This document shows positions 8,582-17,200 of a stretch of DNA of 64,000 bases, in pieces (within the stretch, counting starts at the first letter, position 1; each line of letters opens with the position of its first letter). Location: positions 1-64,000 of the forward strand of contig CANCXX010000019.1 in assembly GCA_947381965.1 (NCBI GenBank), read 5' to 3'. The DNA is from an uncultured bacterium. Lineage in GTDB: Bacteria > Bacillota > Clostridia > Lachnospirales > Lachnospiraceae. Under the pieces are notes generated by a model, which saw only the letters and a program-made list of their open reading frames with translations, had not been told where the DNA came from and did not search any database. A program made the translations under genes and the position numbers.

Positions 8582-8681
8582 GCATCTGTCCTGCCGCGCC
8601 ATTATCGGCAAAGACATCCTCCCTGCCAAAAGCAGGCTCCCTTAAACTCGTCAGGCACCATCCGGACAGATGCTTTTTCTT
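8582..8681 (+). ncRNA. candidate structured RNA in the nifS-thiI spacer
   Basis: A perfect 10-bp closing stem pairs GCATCTGTCC (8582-8591) with GGACAGATGC (8663-8672) across 71 nt. Inside are a 5-bp hairpin (CCTGCC, AAAA, GCAGG, near 8622-8636) and a GCC/GGC hairpin near 8599-8610, so the fold is a multibranch structure. On the plus strand the closing stem is followed by TTTTTCTTTT, which looks like the 3' end of a small RNA. On the minus strand the same segment is the 5' leader of thiI. I cannot assign it to a known RNA family, so the strand is a guess. Confidence 0.4.
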
Positions 8682-9836
8682 TTAACGTCTGGTATATTTT
8701 CTAAGCATAGGAATTATATCATACATTGTCTGCAAAGTATAGTTTATTTCCTCCATCGTGGTAAACACGGAAAAACTGAAGCGAATTGTGGAGCCAAGCA
8801 ACTCCTGTTCCACTCCCATTGCCCGTAAAGTTGCCGATGGTTGTGGTTTGCGCGCAGAGCAGGCGCTTCCTGCCGATACATAAATTTCCCGATCCTCTAA
8901 CGCGTGGAGAAGCACTTCGCTTTTGACGCCTCTTATGGAAACGCTAACCACATGGGGAGCGCCTGTTTCGTCAGGATGTCCGTTCACCACCACATTGTCA
9001 ATTTTCCGTACTCCTTCCACAAAAGCTTTTTTAAGCTGATAAAGCCTCGCCACTTCTTTATCCAGATTTCCATAAACAATTTCCACAGCCTTCGCGAGTC
9101 CGGCAGCGGCAGGAACGTTTTCTGTGCCGGAGCGAATCCCTCCCTGCTGTCCTCCGCCGAAAATAATGGGCTTAATCTTCACTTTTTCATCTATATAAAG
9201 GAAACCAATGCCTTTAGGCCCATGAATCTTATGGCCGCTGACAGACAGAAGGTCAATTTTCATTTTCTTTGGGTAAATTCTGAATTTCCCGTACCCCTGC
9301 ACGGCATCCACATGAAACAGTATTTTAGGGTTCATTCTCTTTATCAATGTTCCCGCCTGCGCAACTGGCTGCAGGGAACCCACTTCATTGTTGGTGTGCA
9401 TAATAGAAACCAGTATGGTTTCCCCTGTAATGGCTCTCTCTAAATCTTCCAGACGGATACATCCTTTTTTGTCAACTGGCAGATACGTTACCCTAAACCC
9501 CTCTTCCTCTAAATGTTTCATCGTCTGCAAAATGGCAGGATGTTCAATCTGAGTGGTAATCAAATGCCTTCCACTGCGGCAGTTTGCATGGGCACACCCC
9601 CTGAGGGCGAGATTATCCGCCTCTGTTCCTCCTGAAGTAAAAAATATTTCTTTTTCATTTACTTTTAAGTTCCTGGCAATTACGTCCTTTGCATAACGGA
9701 TATATTTCTCTGCCTGAACGCCCTTTCTATGGAGACTTGAGGAGTTTCCGTAGTCTTCACACATAATCTGGGTCATCAGGGCAGCTACCTCGTCAAAGCA
9801 TCTGGTGGTTGCCGAATTATCTAAATATACCTCCAT
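8682..9836 (-). CDS. cysteine desulfurase (NifS/IscS family), sulfur donor for ThiI
   Basis: A 384-residue class V aminotransferase-fold, PLP-dependent cysteine desulfurase. The PLP lysine is K203 in SVSGHKIHGP, the substrate cysteine is C326 in SAGSACSARK, and TSGGTEADN and HVDAVQ supply other PLP contacts. The catalytic loop is of the longer group I type. Position immediately upstream of thiI (151 nt apart, same strand) indicates that it feeds persulfide sulfur to ThiI for s4U (the NifZ role in Bacillus) rather than serving general Fe-S assembly; no iscU or sufU gene is nearby. Confidence 0.93.
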   Translation of the reverse strand: MEVYLDNSATTRCFDEVAALMTQIMCEDYGNSSSLHRKGVQAEKYIRYAKDVIARNLKVNEKEIFFTSGGTEADNLALRGCAHANCRSGRHLITTQIEHPAILQTMKHLEEEGFRVTYLPVDKKGCIRLEDLERAITGETILVSIMHTNNEVGSLQPVAQAGTLIKRMNPKILFHVDAVQGYGKFRIYPKKMKIDLLSVSGHKIHGPKGIGFLYIDEKVKIKPIIFGGGQQGGIRSGTENVPAAAGLAKAVEIVYGNLDKEVARLYQLKKAFVEGVRKIDNVVVNGHPDETGAPHVVSVSIRGVKSEVLLHALEDREIYVSAGSACSARKPQPSATLRAMGVEQELLGSTIRFSFSVFTTMEEINYTLQTMYDIIPMLRKYTRR

Positions 9837-9894
9837 AATTTCACTGGCCTTTCTGAACAGAGTATTCGTTTTTTATCCTACTATTACTATATGA

Positions 9895-10635
9895 TTATTG
9901 CTCCAAATGGTACATCAATATGGAAAGAACTGTCATCCCGGCCGTCTCTGTCCGCAAAATACGTTTTCCCAAAGTAATGGGCACTGCCCCTTCCCTTACT
10001 GCTTCCTCAATCTCATCATTGCCAAAACCGCCTTCCGGTCCGATAAATACCGCAATATCCTCCCCCGGCTTCAGGTTGTCAAAAATTTGCCTTGTTTTTT
10101 TGATATCTTCCGCCAGTTCATAAGGAATTATCCTTCTTGATGCGCATTTACTGTAATTTAAAGCCTCCCGGAAGCTCATTATCCCCTTTACCTGCGGTAT
10201 AATCCTTCTTTTACTTTGCCCGGCTGCCGCCTCTGCAATTTTCTGCCATCTTGCAGTTTTATTCTCCGCCTTCTTTTTATCCAGCTTTACCACCGCACGC
10301 TTTGACGCTACCGGTATAATCTCAAATACCCCCAGTTCCACTGCCTTTTGGATGATCAGCTCCATTTTATCTCCCTTGGGAAGGCCCTGGAAAAGAAAAA
10401 TTTTTGACGGAAGCTCCACTCCTTCCTCTTTCACAAAACGGAGCTCACAAACTATTTCCTCTTCCCTAAGCTCCTCAATTCCGCAGCGGTATTCCTTCCC
10501 ATCACTGCCATTACTGACCGAAATTTCTTCCCCTGCCTTCATTCGCAGTACATTTTTAATATGATTTACGTCACTGCCTGTAATTACAATCTGTTTCCCC
10601 TGAATCTGTTCAGGCTCAACAAAAAACTGGTGCAT
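9895..10635 (-). CDS. rsmE: 16S rRNA m3U1498 methyltransferase RsmE
   Basis: A 246-residue SPOUT methyltransferase that methylates N3 of U1498 in 16S rRNA. Visible motifs are HIKNVLRMKAGEEI near the N-terminus, FLFQGLPKGDKMELIIQKAV, and the C-terminal knot IGPEGGFGNDEIEEA with LGKRILRTETAGM. I choose ATG 10635, which has GGAG 7 nt upstream, over the ATG at 10647 that contains that site. It sits 103 nt downstream of prmA on the same strand, a pairing common in Firmicutes. Confidence 0.95.
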   Translation of the reverse strand: MHQFFVEPEQIQGKQIVITGSDVNHIKNVLRMKAGEEISVSNGSDGKEYRCGIEELREEEIVCELRFVKEEGVELPSKIFLFQGLPKGDKMELIIQKAVELGVFEIIPVASKRAVVKLDKKKAENKTARWQKIAEAAAGQSKRRIIPQVKGIMSFREALNYSKCASRRIIPYELAEDIKKTRQIFDNLKPGEDIAVFIGPEGGFGNDEIEEAVREGAVPITLGKRILRTETAGMTVLSILMYHLEQ

Positions 10636-10738
10636 ATTACTCTCCATTCCGGGGCGTTTACGAGATAGGGCGCGCCATCAGGCTTATTTGCGACGCTCCG
10701 GCACAAATAGCTGTATTATCCTCCCAAAAGCAACTGTC

Positions 10739-11752
10739 TTACATGGGCTTTCGCGCCACAATGCCAACCCACTCTCCCTGATAATTCACCTCAAGGACTT
10801 CAAGACCCGCTGCTTTTACCGCTTCTGTTACTGTCCTTTCCTTGTCATCAATAATTCCCGATGTAATGTAAATACCGCCTCTTTTTAACTGGTGTACAAT
10901 CACCGGGGTAAGAGGCACCAGCACTTCCGCCAGAATATTGGCGGTCACAATATCATAGCGCTCATATCCTGCCTGATTGCGGATGTTTTCATCTGTAATA
11001 ATGTTCCCAATGATAAGTCGGAAGGCATCCTCCGGTATACCGTTTGCCTCCTTATTCTCCCTGACCGCATCAATGGCGCATGGGTCAAGGTCAGTTCCCA
11101 CCGCCTCCTTTGCCCCAAACATAATAGAAAGAATGGCCAGAATGCCGCTGCCAGTTCCCACATCCAGGAGCATGGCTTCCGGTTTCATATACTTGCGGAG
11201 GGCTCTGATACACAGCTGGGTTGTGTCGTGCATTCCTGTCCCAAAGGCAGTGCCTGGGTCAATGTGCAGAATCATTTTGTCCTTATCCTCCGGCTTTGCT
11301 TCTTCCCAGGAGGGAATAACCAAAACATCATCTATCGTAAACTGGTGGAAATATTGCTTCCAGTTGTTAATCCAGTCAATATCCTCCGTCTCCTCCAGCA
11401 CAGTTGTACCCTCTCCGATATCCATAAACTCCTGTAGTTCCTCAAGCTGTACTTTAACATTTTCCAAAATTTCTTCTGCTGTGGTTTCCTCCCCATTTAA
11501 AACCAATGCCGGGTATCCGCTTCCATCCGCCTTACCTCCCTCTTTTTCTTCCACAAAAAAGCTTAAATAGGCAATTCCATCATCCTTAGGCCCCTCCGGA
11601 AGGATATCTACAAACATCTGCTCCTTTTCCAGTGCGGTCAGCGGAACCTTATCTTCAATCTGTGCGCCCTCAAGTCCTATGTCATATAACGTACTGATAA
11701 TAATATCTTCCGCCTCTGTGGTTGTTTTTATCCTAAATTTCATCCATTTCAT
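10739..11752 (-). CDS. prmA: ribosomal protein L11 methyltransferase PrmA
   Basis: A 337-residue SAM-dependent methyltransferase that trimethylates ribosomal protein L11. It shows the N-terminal L11-binding domain (EAEDIIISTLYDIGLEGAQI), the IDPGTAFGTGMHDTTQLC segment, motif I LLDVGTGSGILAI, and the acidic turn VGTDLDPCAIDAV, followed by TANILAEVL. It is somewhat longer than the enterobacterial form (about 293) because of an acidic insert near residues 45-110. It precedes rsmE in the same direction. The region upstream (11753-12073) holds an inverted-repeat element. Confidence 0.95.
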   Translation of the reverse strand: MKWMKFRIKTTTEAEDIIISTLYDIGLEGAQIEDKVPLTALEKEQMFVDILPEGPKDDGIAYLSFFVEEKEGGKADGSGYPALVLNGEETTAEEILENVKVQLEELQEFMDIGEGTTVLEETEDIDWINNWKQYFHQFTIDDVLVIPSWEEAKPEDKDKMILHIDPGTAFGTGMHDTTQLCIRALRKYMKPEAMLLDVGTGSGILAILSIMFGAKEAVGTDLDPCAIDAVRENKEANGIPEDAFRLIIGNIITDENIRNQAGYERYDIVTANILAEVLVPLTPVIVHQLKRGGIYITSGIIDDKERTVTEAVKAAGLEVLEVNYQGEWVGIVARKPM

Positions 11753-11813
11753 AATTATTCGCCCTTTCCCGGTATTTTAATAACCAGCAGCAATCACCCA
11801 TAAACGATAACAG

Positions 11814-11959
11814 GTTACTATTCACGGCCTGGGAGCCGCTCATAGTAACAATTCGGAGCGATATTCCAAGTTTTGCTTCGCAAAAATCGCCCCTCACTCC
11901 TGCATCATGTTCTCACGGAATGCGCAGCAAGTGCACATTCCTGACCCGTGAATAGTAAC
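11814..11959. repeat. 146-bp element with perfect 14-bp inverted ends (MITE- or REP-like)
   Basis: GTTACTATTCACGG at 11814-11827 is the exact reverse complement of CCGTGAATAGTAAC at 11946-11959. No coding frame is seen between them. Similar ACGATAACAG and ACGATAATAG flank the two ends, which might be a decayed target duplication but is weak. A near copy of one end is at 41-52. The remainder of the 320-bp gap 11753-12073 holds the nudC promoter and nothing else that I can identify. Confidence 0.65.
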
Positions 11960-11989
11960 GATAATAGTCATTTGGTAACCGCCGCAATA

Positions 11990-12018
11990 TTGACCTTGGA
12001 ACATTTACATATTATCAT
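11990..12018 (+). promoter_or_regulatory. sigma-A-type promoter of nudC
   Basis: TTGACC at 11990-11995 and TATCAT at 12013-12018 are separated by 17 nt, 56 nt before the nudC start. It begins 30 nt past the inverted-repeat element. Confidence 0.7.
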
Positions 12019-12073
12019 AGAAATTATCAGGCTGCCATAAAATTATTTTCAGACCTGTGAAAGGAGCATCAAA

Positions 12074-12931
12074 ATGATACAGGACATTACTCCACGGATT
12101 TACCACAATGCGTACAGAGACCTTGCGCCGGATTCAGACGACTTTATTCTGGTTTTTCACCAAAATACTGTTCTTGTAAAATTTAAAGAGGGACGACTCC
12201 GCTACCCCCTTCTGAAAGAGCTGGAAAGTTATCCATGTACTTATCACTATCTTTTTTCTATAGACAATTATAAATACTTTTTGGCATGTCCTTCCCGAAG
12301 CTTAAGTCAAAGCTACGGCAATGAAGCTCCCTGTATCCTGCTTTCCGGCTATACCTATGAGGATGTGCGAATTTTCAGGACTACAGGTTCCCGCCATACT
12401 GCCTTTGCAGGCATCACTGCCCACCACCTTTTTTGCTGGTACCAGGCAAACCGGTTCTGTGGACGCTGTGGACAAAAAACCCTGCCTGACCACAAGGAAC
12501 GGATGCTCTTTTGTCCCCACTGCCGCAATATGATTTACCCAAGAATTTCTCCTGCCGTTATTGTAGGCGTTTTAAATGGAGATAAAATTCTGATGAGCAA
12601 ATATGCCGGACGTTCCTATACCAATTACGCCCTTATTGCAGGATTTACAGAAATCGGTGAAAACGCGGAACAGACAGTTGCACGGGAAGTCATGGAAGAG
12701 GTTGGATTATATATAAAAAATATCCGCTACTATAAAAGCCAGCCATGGGCATTTTCTGGAAGTCTTCTGATGGGATTTTTCTGTGAGTTGGACGGTTCCG
12801 ACACTATCACTTTGGATACCAGTGAATTGTCAGAAGCCGCCTGGTTTCACAGAAACGAAATTACCCTGGAAGACGACAATGTAAGTCTTACCAGAGAAAT
12901 GATTATGCAGTTTAAAAACGGAAAGGTTTAA
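12074..12931 (+). CDS. nudC: NADH pyrophosphatase NudC (Nudix)
   Basis: A 285-residue NudC that splits NADH to NMNH and AMP and can remove NAD caps from RNA. It has a four-cysteine zinc ribbon (C129, C132, C147, C150) and a complete Nudix box starting at G190, with E196, R204-E205, E208-E209 and G211 in place. The SQPWAFSGSLLMGF motif at about 222-235 is the NudC-specific SQPWPFPxS signature with A and S substitutions. ATG 12074 has AAAGGAG upstream. It converges on glnA, with 21 nt between stops. Confidence 0.95.
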   Translation: MIQDITPRIYHNAYRDLAPDSDDFILVFHQNTVLVKFKEGRLRYPLLKELESYPCTYHYLFSIDNYKYFLACPSRSLSQSYGNEAPCILLSGYTYEDVRIFRTTGSRHTAFAGITAHHLFCWYQANRFCGRCGQKTLPDHKERMLFCPHCRNMIYPRISPAVIVGVLNGDKILMSKYAGRSYTNYALIAGFTEIGENAEQTVAREVMEEVGLYIKNIRYYKSQPWAFSGSLLMGFFCELDGSDTITLDTSELSEAAWFHRNEITLEDDNVSLTREMIMQFKNGKV

Positions 12932-12952
12932 GATATGCCAAAATAGCCTGCC

Positions 12953-14383
12953 TTATAAATCGTAATACATTTTAAATTCTGCCGGATTGGGAATCTGATC
13001 CAGCTGTTTTAATTCTTTCCGCTTACGCGCAACCCAGATATCAATCAGCCTCTGGGGGAAAACGCCCCCCTTTGTCAGGTAATCGTGATCTGCTTCCAAC
13101 GCGTCCAGCGCTTCTCCCAGAGATTTGGGCAGCCCTTTGATTTTCTTCTGCTCTTCTTCTGACAGCGTATAAAGATTAAAGTCATATGGTCCCCAGCCAT
13201 TTTCTGCCGGATCGATCTGTTTTTCAATCCCGTCCAGCCCAGCCATTAAAATGGCTGCATATGCGTAATAAGGATTCGCTGTGCCATCGGGATTCCTAAG
13301 CTCAAACCGCTTTGTCTCCGGCGACTTGGCATATGCAGGAATGCGGATAACCGCACTTCGGTTGGATGTAGCATAGCCAACCGTAACCGGTGCCTCATAT
13401 CCCGGAACCAGACGCTTAAAGGAGTTGGTGGAAGGATTGGTAAATGCGCACAATGATGCAATGTGTTTCAGCAGACCACCTATAAAATAATGGGCAGTAC
13501 GGCTTAAGCCGGAATATCCATTCTCATCATAAAACAGCGGCTTTCCATCCTTAAAAAGAAGCATATGGACATGCAGGCCGCTTCCGGCTTCCTGGAAAAT
13601 GGGTTTAGGCAGAAATGTGGCCGTTTTTCCTTCCTGTGCCGCCATGTTTTTGATAATATATTTAGTAATCATTGTATTATCTGCCATAACAGGCATATCC
13701 GCAAGCTCAACTTCAATTTCCATCTGCCCCGGTCCGCCCACCTCATGATGATGATATTTGACTTTAATTCCCCAGTCCTCCATCATCATACACATTCTGC
13801 TTCTCAGGTCATATCCCACATCCTGAGGAGCCGCTATATGATAGCCTCCTTTATATGGCACCTCATAACCGTTATTTCCCGGCGTATCCAGACTGCAGTT
13901 CCAGTCTGCCTGTCTGGTGTCAATCCGATAACCGCACTGTTGGGGAGAAACCTCATACCTGGCATTATCAAAAAGATAAAATTCAAATTCCGGTCCAATT
14001 ACCATTCTGTCCGCAACGCCGCTTTCCTTCATATATTCCACTGCGCGAAGACTTACATTTTTAGGGTACTGGTCAAAAGGTCTGTTTTCTCCTTTGCCAA
14101 TGGTACAAACATTTCCGCACATAGTAAGAGTAGGAACCTTGGCAAAAGGGTCTACATAAGCGGTATCCGGGTCAGGCAAAAATACCATGTCACTTTTTTC
14201 TATGGGAGCATATCCATAATTGGAGCCGTCAAACCCAATACCATACGTAAATGTGTTTTCTCCAAACCGTTCCACTGGAATCGTAATGTGCCGCCAGCGT
14301 CCGTCAATATCCGTCATTTTAAAGTCAATCATACGGATTTGTTTTTCCTCGCACAACTTTTTAATTTCCTTAATCTTGTCCAT
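12953..14383 (-). CDS. glnA: type I glutamine synthetase
   Basis: A 476-residue GSI that makes glutamine from glutamate, ammonia and ATP. Landmarks are the N-terminal beta-grasp (VDFKMTD-like IDFKMTDIDGRW), FDGSNYGYAPIEKSDM, VIGPEFEFYLFD, HHEVGGPGQMEIE for metal and glutamate binding, SGLHVHM for ATP, and FELRNPDGTANPYYAYAA. The start is ATG 14383, preceded by AGGAAAGGAAA; an in-frame ATG 14404 lies within that leader. A tyrosine in DFNLYTLSEEE falls near the adenylylation loop of GSI-beta enzymes, but no adenylyltransferase is in view. No glnR-type repressor gene is adjacent. Confidence 0.95.
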   Translation of the reverse strand: MDKIKEIKKLCEEKQIRMIDFKMTDIDGRWRHITIPVERFGENTFTYGIGFDGSNYGYAPIEKSDMVFLPDPDTAYVDPFAKVPTLTMCGNVCTIGKGENRPFDQYPKNVSLRAVEYMKESGVADRMVIGPEFEFYLFDNARYEVSPQQCGYRIDTRQADWNCSLDTPGNNGYEVPYKGGYHIAAPQDVGYDLRSRMCMMMEDWGIKVKYHHHEVGGPGQMEIEVELADMPVMADNTMITKYIIKNMAAQEGKTATFLPKPIFQEAGSGLHVHMLLFKDGKPLFYDENGYSGLSRTAHYFIGGLLKHIASLCAFTNPSTNSFKRLVPGYEAPVTVGYATSNRSAVIRIPAYAKSPETKRFELRNPDGTANPYYAYAAILMAGLDGIEKQIDPAENGWGPYDFNLYTLSEEEQKKIKGLPKSLGEALDALEADHDYLTKGGVFPQRLIDIWVARKRKELKQLDQIPNPAEFKMYYDL

Positions 14384-14521
14384 ACTTTTCCTTTCCTGCA
14401 GCATACGGCGTCCTTCCCTTCCTGTGGAAGCGCCGCACTGCCGCCATTTTTCTCCATCTTACATTGCAGCGTTTATTGCTGCCTGACGCCTGCCAGATGA
14501 ACTGGCTCTTTTTACCCACCT

Positions 14522-14551
14522 ATTATATCATATTCCGGGTTTTGACAGCAA
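14522..14551 (-). promoter_or_regulatory. promoter of glnA
   Basis: On the minus strand TTGCTG (14551-14546) and a perfect TATAAT (14527-14522) are spaced 18 nt, about 140 nt upstream of the glnA start. The leader of that length leaves room for regulation, but I recognise no riboswitch in it. Confidence 0.6.
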
Positions 14552-14602
14552 TCATACAATTTACTTTACATAGGAAGCCGTTTTCAATACCTGACGCAGT
14601 TT

Positions 14603-16180
14603 TTACCTGCTATGCAAAATCCTTTCATGCGCTATGCAAAGCTTTTTCATACAGACCCAGTAATTTCTGTCGCTTGCGTACCTGGCGGTTTTAATTTTTT
14701 CTTCTATGTTTTCCTGTTCCGTCAACCAATCCGACCGGACCTTTCCCAGGCGCAGACACCGCACAGCCTCCCGGATTTTTTCCTGTTCGGTTCCCATATC
14801 CCGCATATTTTCCAGTAGTTCAGCCGCCAGCCTGTCATAAACCGGATTAGAGAATTCCTGTCTGTCTAAGCTATATTCCAGTTCAAAAATCCGGTTTCCC
14901 CTATCCTCCGGCAAGTAGCACACATCCTCCGAGGTTTCCTCTATATGGAGATAATATAGCGCTGCCCTGTTTTTCCCTTCGCTTATCCGCAAAATACGTC
15001 CCAGACGCTGCAGCCGCTGCCGCTTTGCGGCTGTGCCCGATAAAATAATTCCCAAAGCCGCATCTGGCACATCTATACCCTCGTCAATTGCTTTGCAGGC
15101 TATCAAAATCCTTATTTCTCCTGTCCGAAACCGTTCCAGAGCATTTTTATTGGCCTGCTGCCCCATTCGGGAATGATACCTGCCAACTTTCCCCGGAAAC
15201 TTTTCCTGCAAAAGCCGGTACAATTCATCTGCCTGACGGATCCGCTCCCCAAAAATAAGAATTTTCTCCAAAGAAGGCAGCCGTTCTGTCAAAACAGCGG
15301 CACAGGATATTCTTGCGGAAGCTAAGCAAACCAGACTTTTTCTTTTATATGCAAGATTCATATACATAGACGCCGTCTCCGCCACCTTCCGGTCTTTATC
15401 GCCGGAGAGCCTGCGCAGCATCTCAAAGCGTTCCTTCTGATCCATCATACGCAGGGAAGGATGAACCTTTAATAACCTTACGAAAAGAAATGTCATTCTT
15501 TCCGAAAGCTCCTCATATTCCTTCCGTTCCTGTCTTTTAAAAGGCAGCCGGATATGATAAATATCATATTTGCAAACCGTATGCCCCTCCGATGCCTCCG
15601 CCATTCCGTAAGTGTAAATTTTTCTTCCCAGAACAGAGGCCAGATACCGGCCTGCCTGACCGGAAGGCAAAGTTGCCGAAAGACCCAGAGAAAAAAATTT
15701 CTCTCTATATTGGTCTATATAAGGGAGGAATTCAAATATAAGCCTGTTCTGCCCGCTTTCATAGTGATGACATTCATCTGCTATCAGCAAAATACGTTCG
15801 CCTCTTCGAAGCTCTGACAATATCTGACGGGCCAGCTCATACCTTGCTGAGTTAATCACATAAATCATATACCGACACTCCGGAGACGATCTGCAGCCTG
15901 CCCCCCGAAGTCCAATCTCCCTGTTAAGGTCCCCTGCCATCTGCTCTCCTTCTTTGCTTATGAAAAAGTCTTTCAGGGCACTTTCCCATTGCCGCATCAA
16001 GGCGCCTGTGGGCACAACGATTTTTATACGAAGCTTTGTCCCTTCTGCCAGCCGGTAAGCAGCAGTCAGTGCAAGCAGGGTTTTTCCTGAACCGGTAACA
16101 GCCTGAACCATTCCTCTGCCGCCATTTTCAAACCATTTCTCCAGACATTCTTCCTGCCACCTATAAAGCTCTTTTCCCAT
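14603..16180 (-). CDS. SF2 helicase, XPB/Rad25-like DECH-box, part of the DUF2791 ATPase locus
   Basis: A superfamily 2 helicase of 525 residues from ATG 16180, which has AAGGAG 5 nt upstream; the frame runs back to TTG 16282 but that extension lacks a clear ribosome site. Motifs: Q-like LYRWQEECLEKW, Walker A AVTGSGKT near residues 27-34, DECHH near 134-138, SLGLSATLPSG (motif III), IDEGIDVPDA (motif V) and RLGRILR (motif VI). Both RecA-like domains are complete. The DECHH box and short length resemble XPB/COG1061 helicases often found with phage-defence genes. It is transcribed divergently from the three-gene ATPase operon, 238 nt away; I infer that they work together. No nuclease or methylase domain is fused. 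Confidence 0.8.
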   Translation of the reverse strand: MGKELYRWQEECLEKWFENGGRGMVQAVTGSGKTLLALTAAYRLAEGTKLRIKIVVPTGALMRQWESALKDFFISKEGEQMAGDLNREIGLRGAGCRSSPECRYMIYVINSARYELARQILSELRRGERILLIADECHHYESGQNRLIFEFLPYIDQYREKFFSLGLSATLPSGQAGRYLASVLGRKIYTYGMAEASEGHTVCKYDIYHIRLPFKRQERKEYEELSERMTFLFVRLLKVHPSLRMMDQKERFEMLRRLSGDKDRKVAETASMYMNLAYKRKSLVCLASARISCAAVLTERLPSLEKILIFGERIRQADELYRLLQEKFPGKVGRYHSRMGQQANKNALERFRTGEIRILIACKAIDEGIDVPDAALGIILSGTAAKRQRLQRLGRILRISEGKNRAALYYLHIEETSEDVCYLPEDRGNRIFELEYSLDRQEFSNPVYDRLAAELLENMRDMGTEQEKIREAVRCLRLGKVRSDWLTEQENIEEKIKTARYASDRNYWVCMKKLCIAHERILHSR

Positions 16181-16339
16181 TCTCTCCTTCTCCAAACAAT
16201 ACTCTTTCCACTTCCCATGGCAAGGCTCTGTGGAGCCTGACATCAGCAGAAATACACCTGCAGCTCCTGCATCTTTGGACAAACAGCTGCAGATAGCAAT
16301 ATAATTTTATCATACAACACCCATTTATAAAACAAATTG

Positions 16340-16368
16340 TTGAAAACGCCTGCCTTTTCGCTTATACT
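16340..16368 (+). promoter_or_regulatory. promoter of the three-gene ATPase operon
   Basis: TTGAAA (16340-16345) and TATACT (16363-16368) are separated by exactly 17 nt and lie 51 nt before the first ATG. The sequence between here and 16180 also has to carry the helicase leader. Confidence 0.7.
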
Positions 16369-16418
16369 TTTTATAGCTTTAAAAAATTACTCATAAAAAT
16401 TCGAAAAAGGATGAAAAA

Positions 16419-17186
16419 ATGAATTACGAAAGCTTATACCAGTCCCTGCAATCCGATGAAAAATCCTTAAAAGAAGGAATTTCTTCCCTTCAAAAGCTTT
16501 ATAAATCTATTCGCCGGGAAACAGAAAACGGAGACCTCAAAAGTCTTCTTAAGGATCTAACTGCCATGTCCGAAGCCCTTTCCTCCCTTTCCGCCGCTTT
16601 AGAAAATATGAAAGCGGCCGCTGACGGTTTTGATAGCAGAAGCTATTTTGAAAGCGGCGATTTTGCAGAACAAATGTTAGATGCCTGCAAAGAAAAAGAT
16701 GTAAATGTTCGTGGAGAGTTTCCGGTTTACGAAATGTTTCCTTATAAAGTAAAACTGGACACTGAAAACCAGGATCTATATCTGGACCGCAAAAAGGTAC
16801 AGTGCATGCGCCCTTTAAGTTTTGTTGAAATTGTCCGCAGTGGCCAGGAAAAACTAAATAAAGCTCCTTTTAATGCTCTCACCTTTGTCAATGAGCTTTC
16901 CGACGCCTACGACCTTGCGCTTCTTAAGTTAGACAAAACCCCCGGCACTGATGTTTATCTCACAAGCCTGTATAAATTCCTTGCTCCCATGAGCCGCTTC
17001 CGGAAAGATTATGACCAGCAAAACTTTGCTTTTGACCTTGCAAGGCTCTATAACTCTGACACAGAAGAAACTAAAACCGGAAGAAAGTTTCAGTTCGGTC
17101 CAAGCCGGAATAATATGAAGGCAATCCGTATTCTGGATAGGGATGGACATGAGCAGTTTCTTGCAACTATCTGTTTTTATGAATAA
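16419..17186 (+). CDS. unknown protein with N-terminal coiled coil, first gene of the DUF2791 ATPase operon
   Basis: A 255-residue soluble protein that I do not recognise. Residues about 1-75 are strongly helical and heptad-like (LYQSLQSDEKSLKEGISSL, then LKDLTAMSEALSSLSAALEN). A globular part follows, with short beta-like segments (EFPVYEMFPYKVKLD, DLYLDRKKVQCMRP) and a C-terminal region ending in ATICFYE. No enzyme motif, signal peptide or membrane segment is seen. AAGGATG precedes the ATG and the next gene starts 14 nt after its stop. By position it could be the adaptor or sensor that bridges the two ATPases, comparable in place to TerB-like or other small partners in related loci, but this is inference. 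Confidence 0.75.
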   Translation: MNYESLYQSLQSDEKSLKEGISSLQKLYKSIRRETENGDLKSLLKDLTAMSEALSSLSAALENMKAAADGFDSRSYFESGDFAEQMLDACKEKDVNVRGEFPVYEMFPYKVKLDTENQDLYLDRKKVQCMRPLSFVEIVRSGQEKLNKAPFNALTFVNELSDAYDLALLKLDKTPGTDVYLTSLYKFLAPMSRFRKDYDQQNFAFDLARLYNSDTEETKTGRKFQFGPSRNNMKAIRILDRDGHEQFLATICFYE

Positions 17187-17200
17187 GAAAGGAAACCAAA

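Noticed and set aside
11753-12073. An insertion sequence with a transposase
   Set aside because: The inverted ends enclose only 118 bp without any coding frame.
13565-14500. A 311-codon open frame antisense to glutamine synthetase on the plus strand
   Set aside because: It lacks a recognisable family, has a histidine- and serine-rich random composition, and lies wholly across a clearly real gene.
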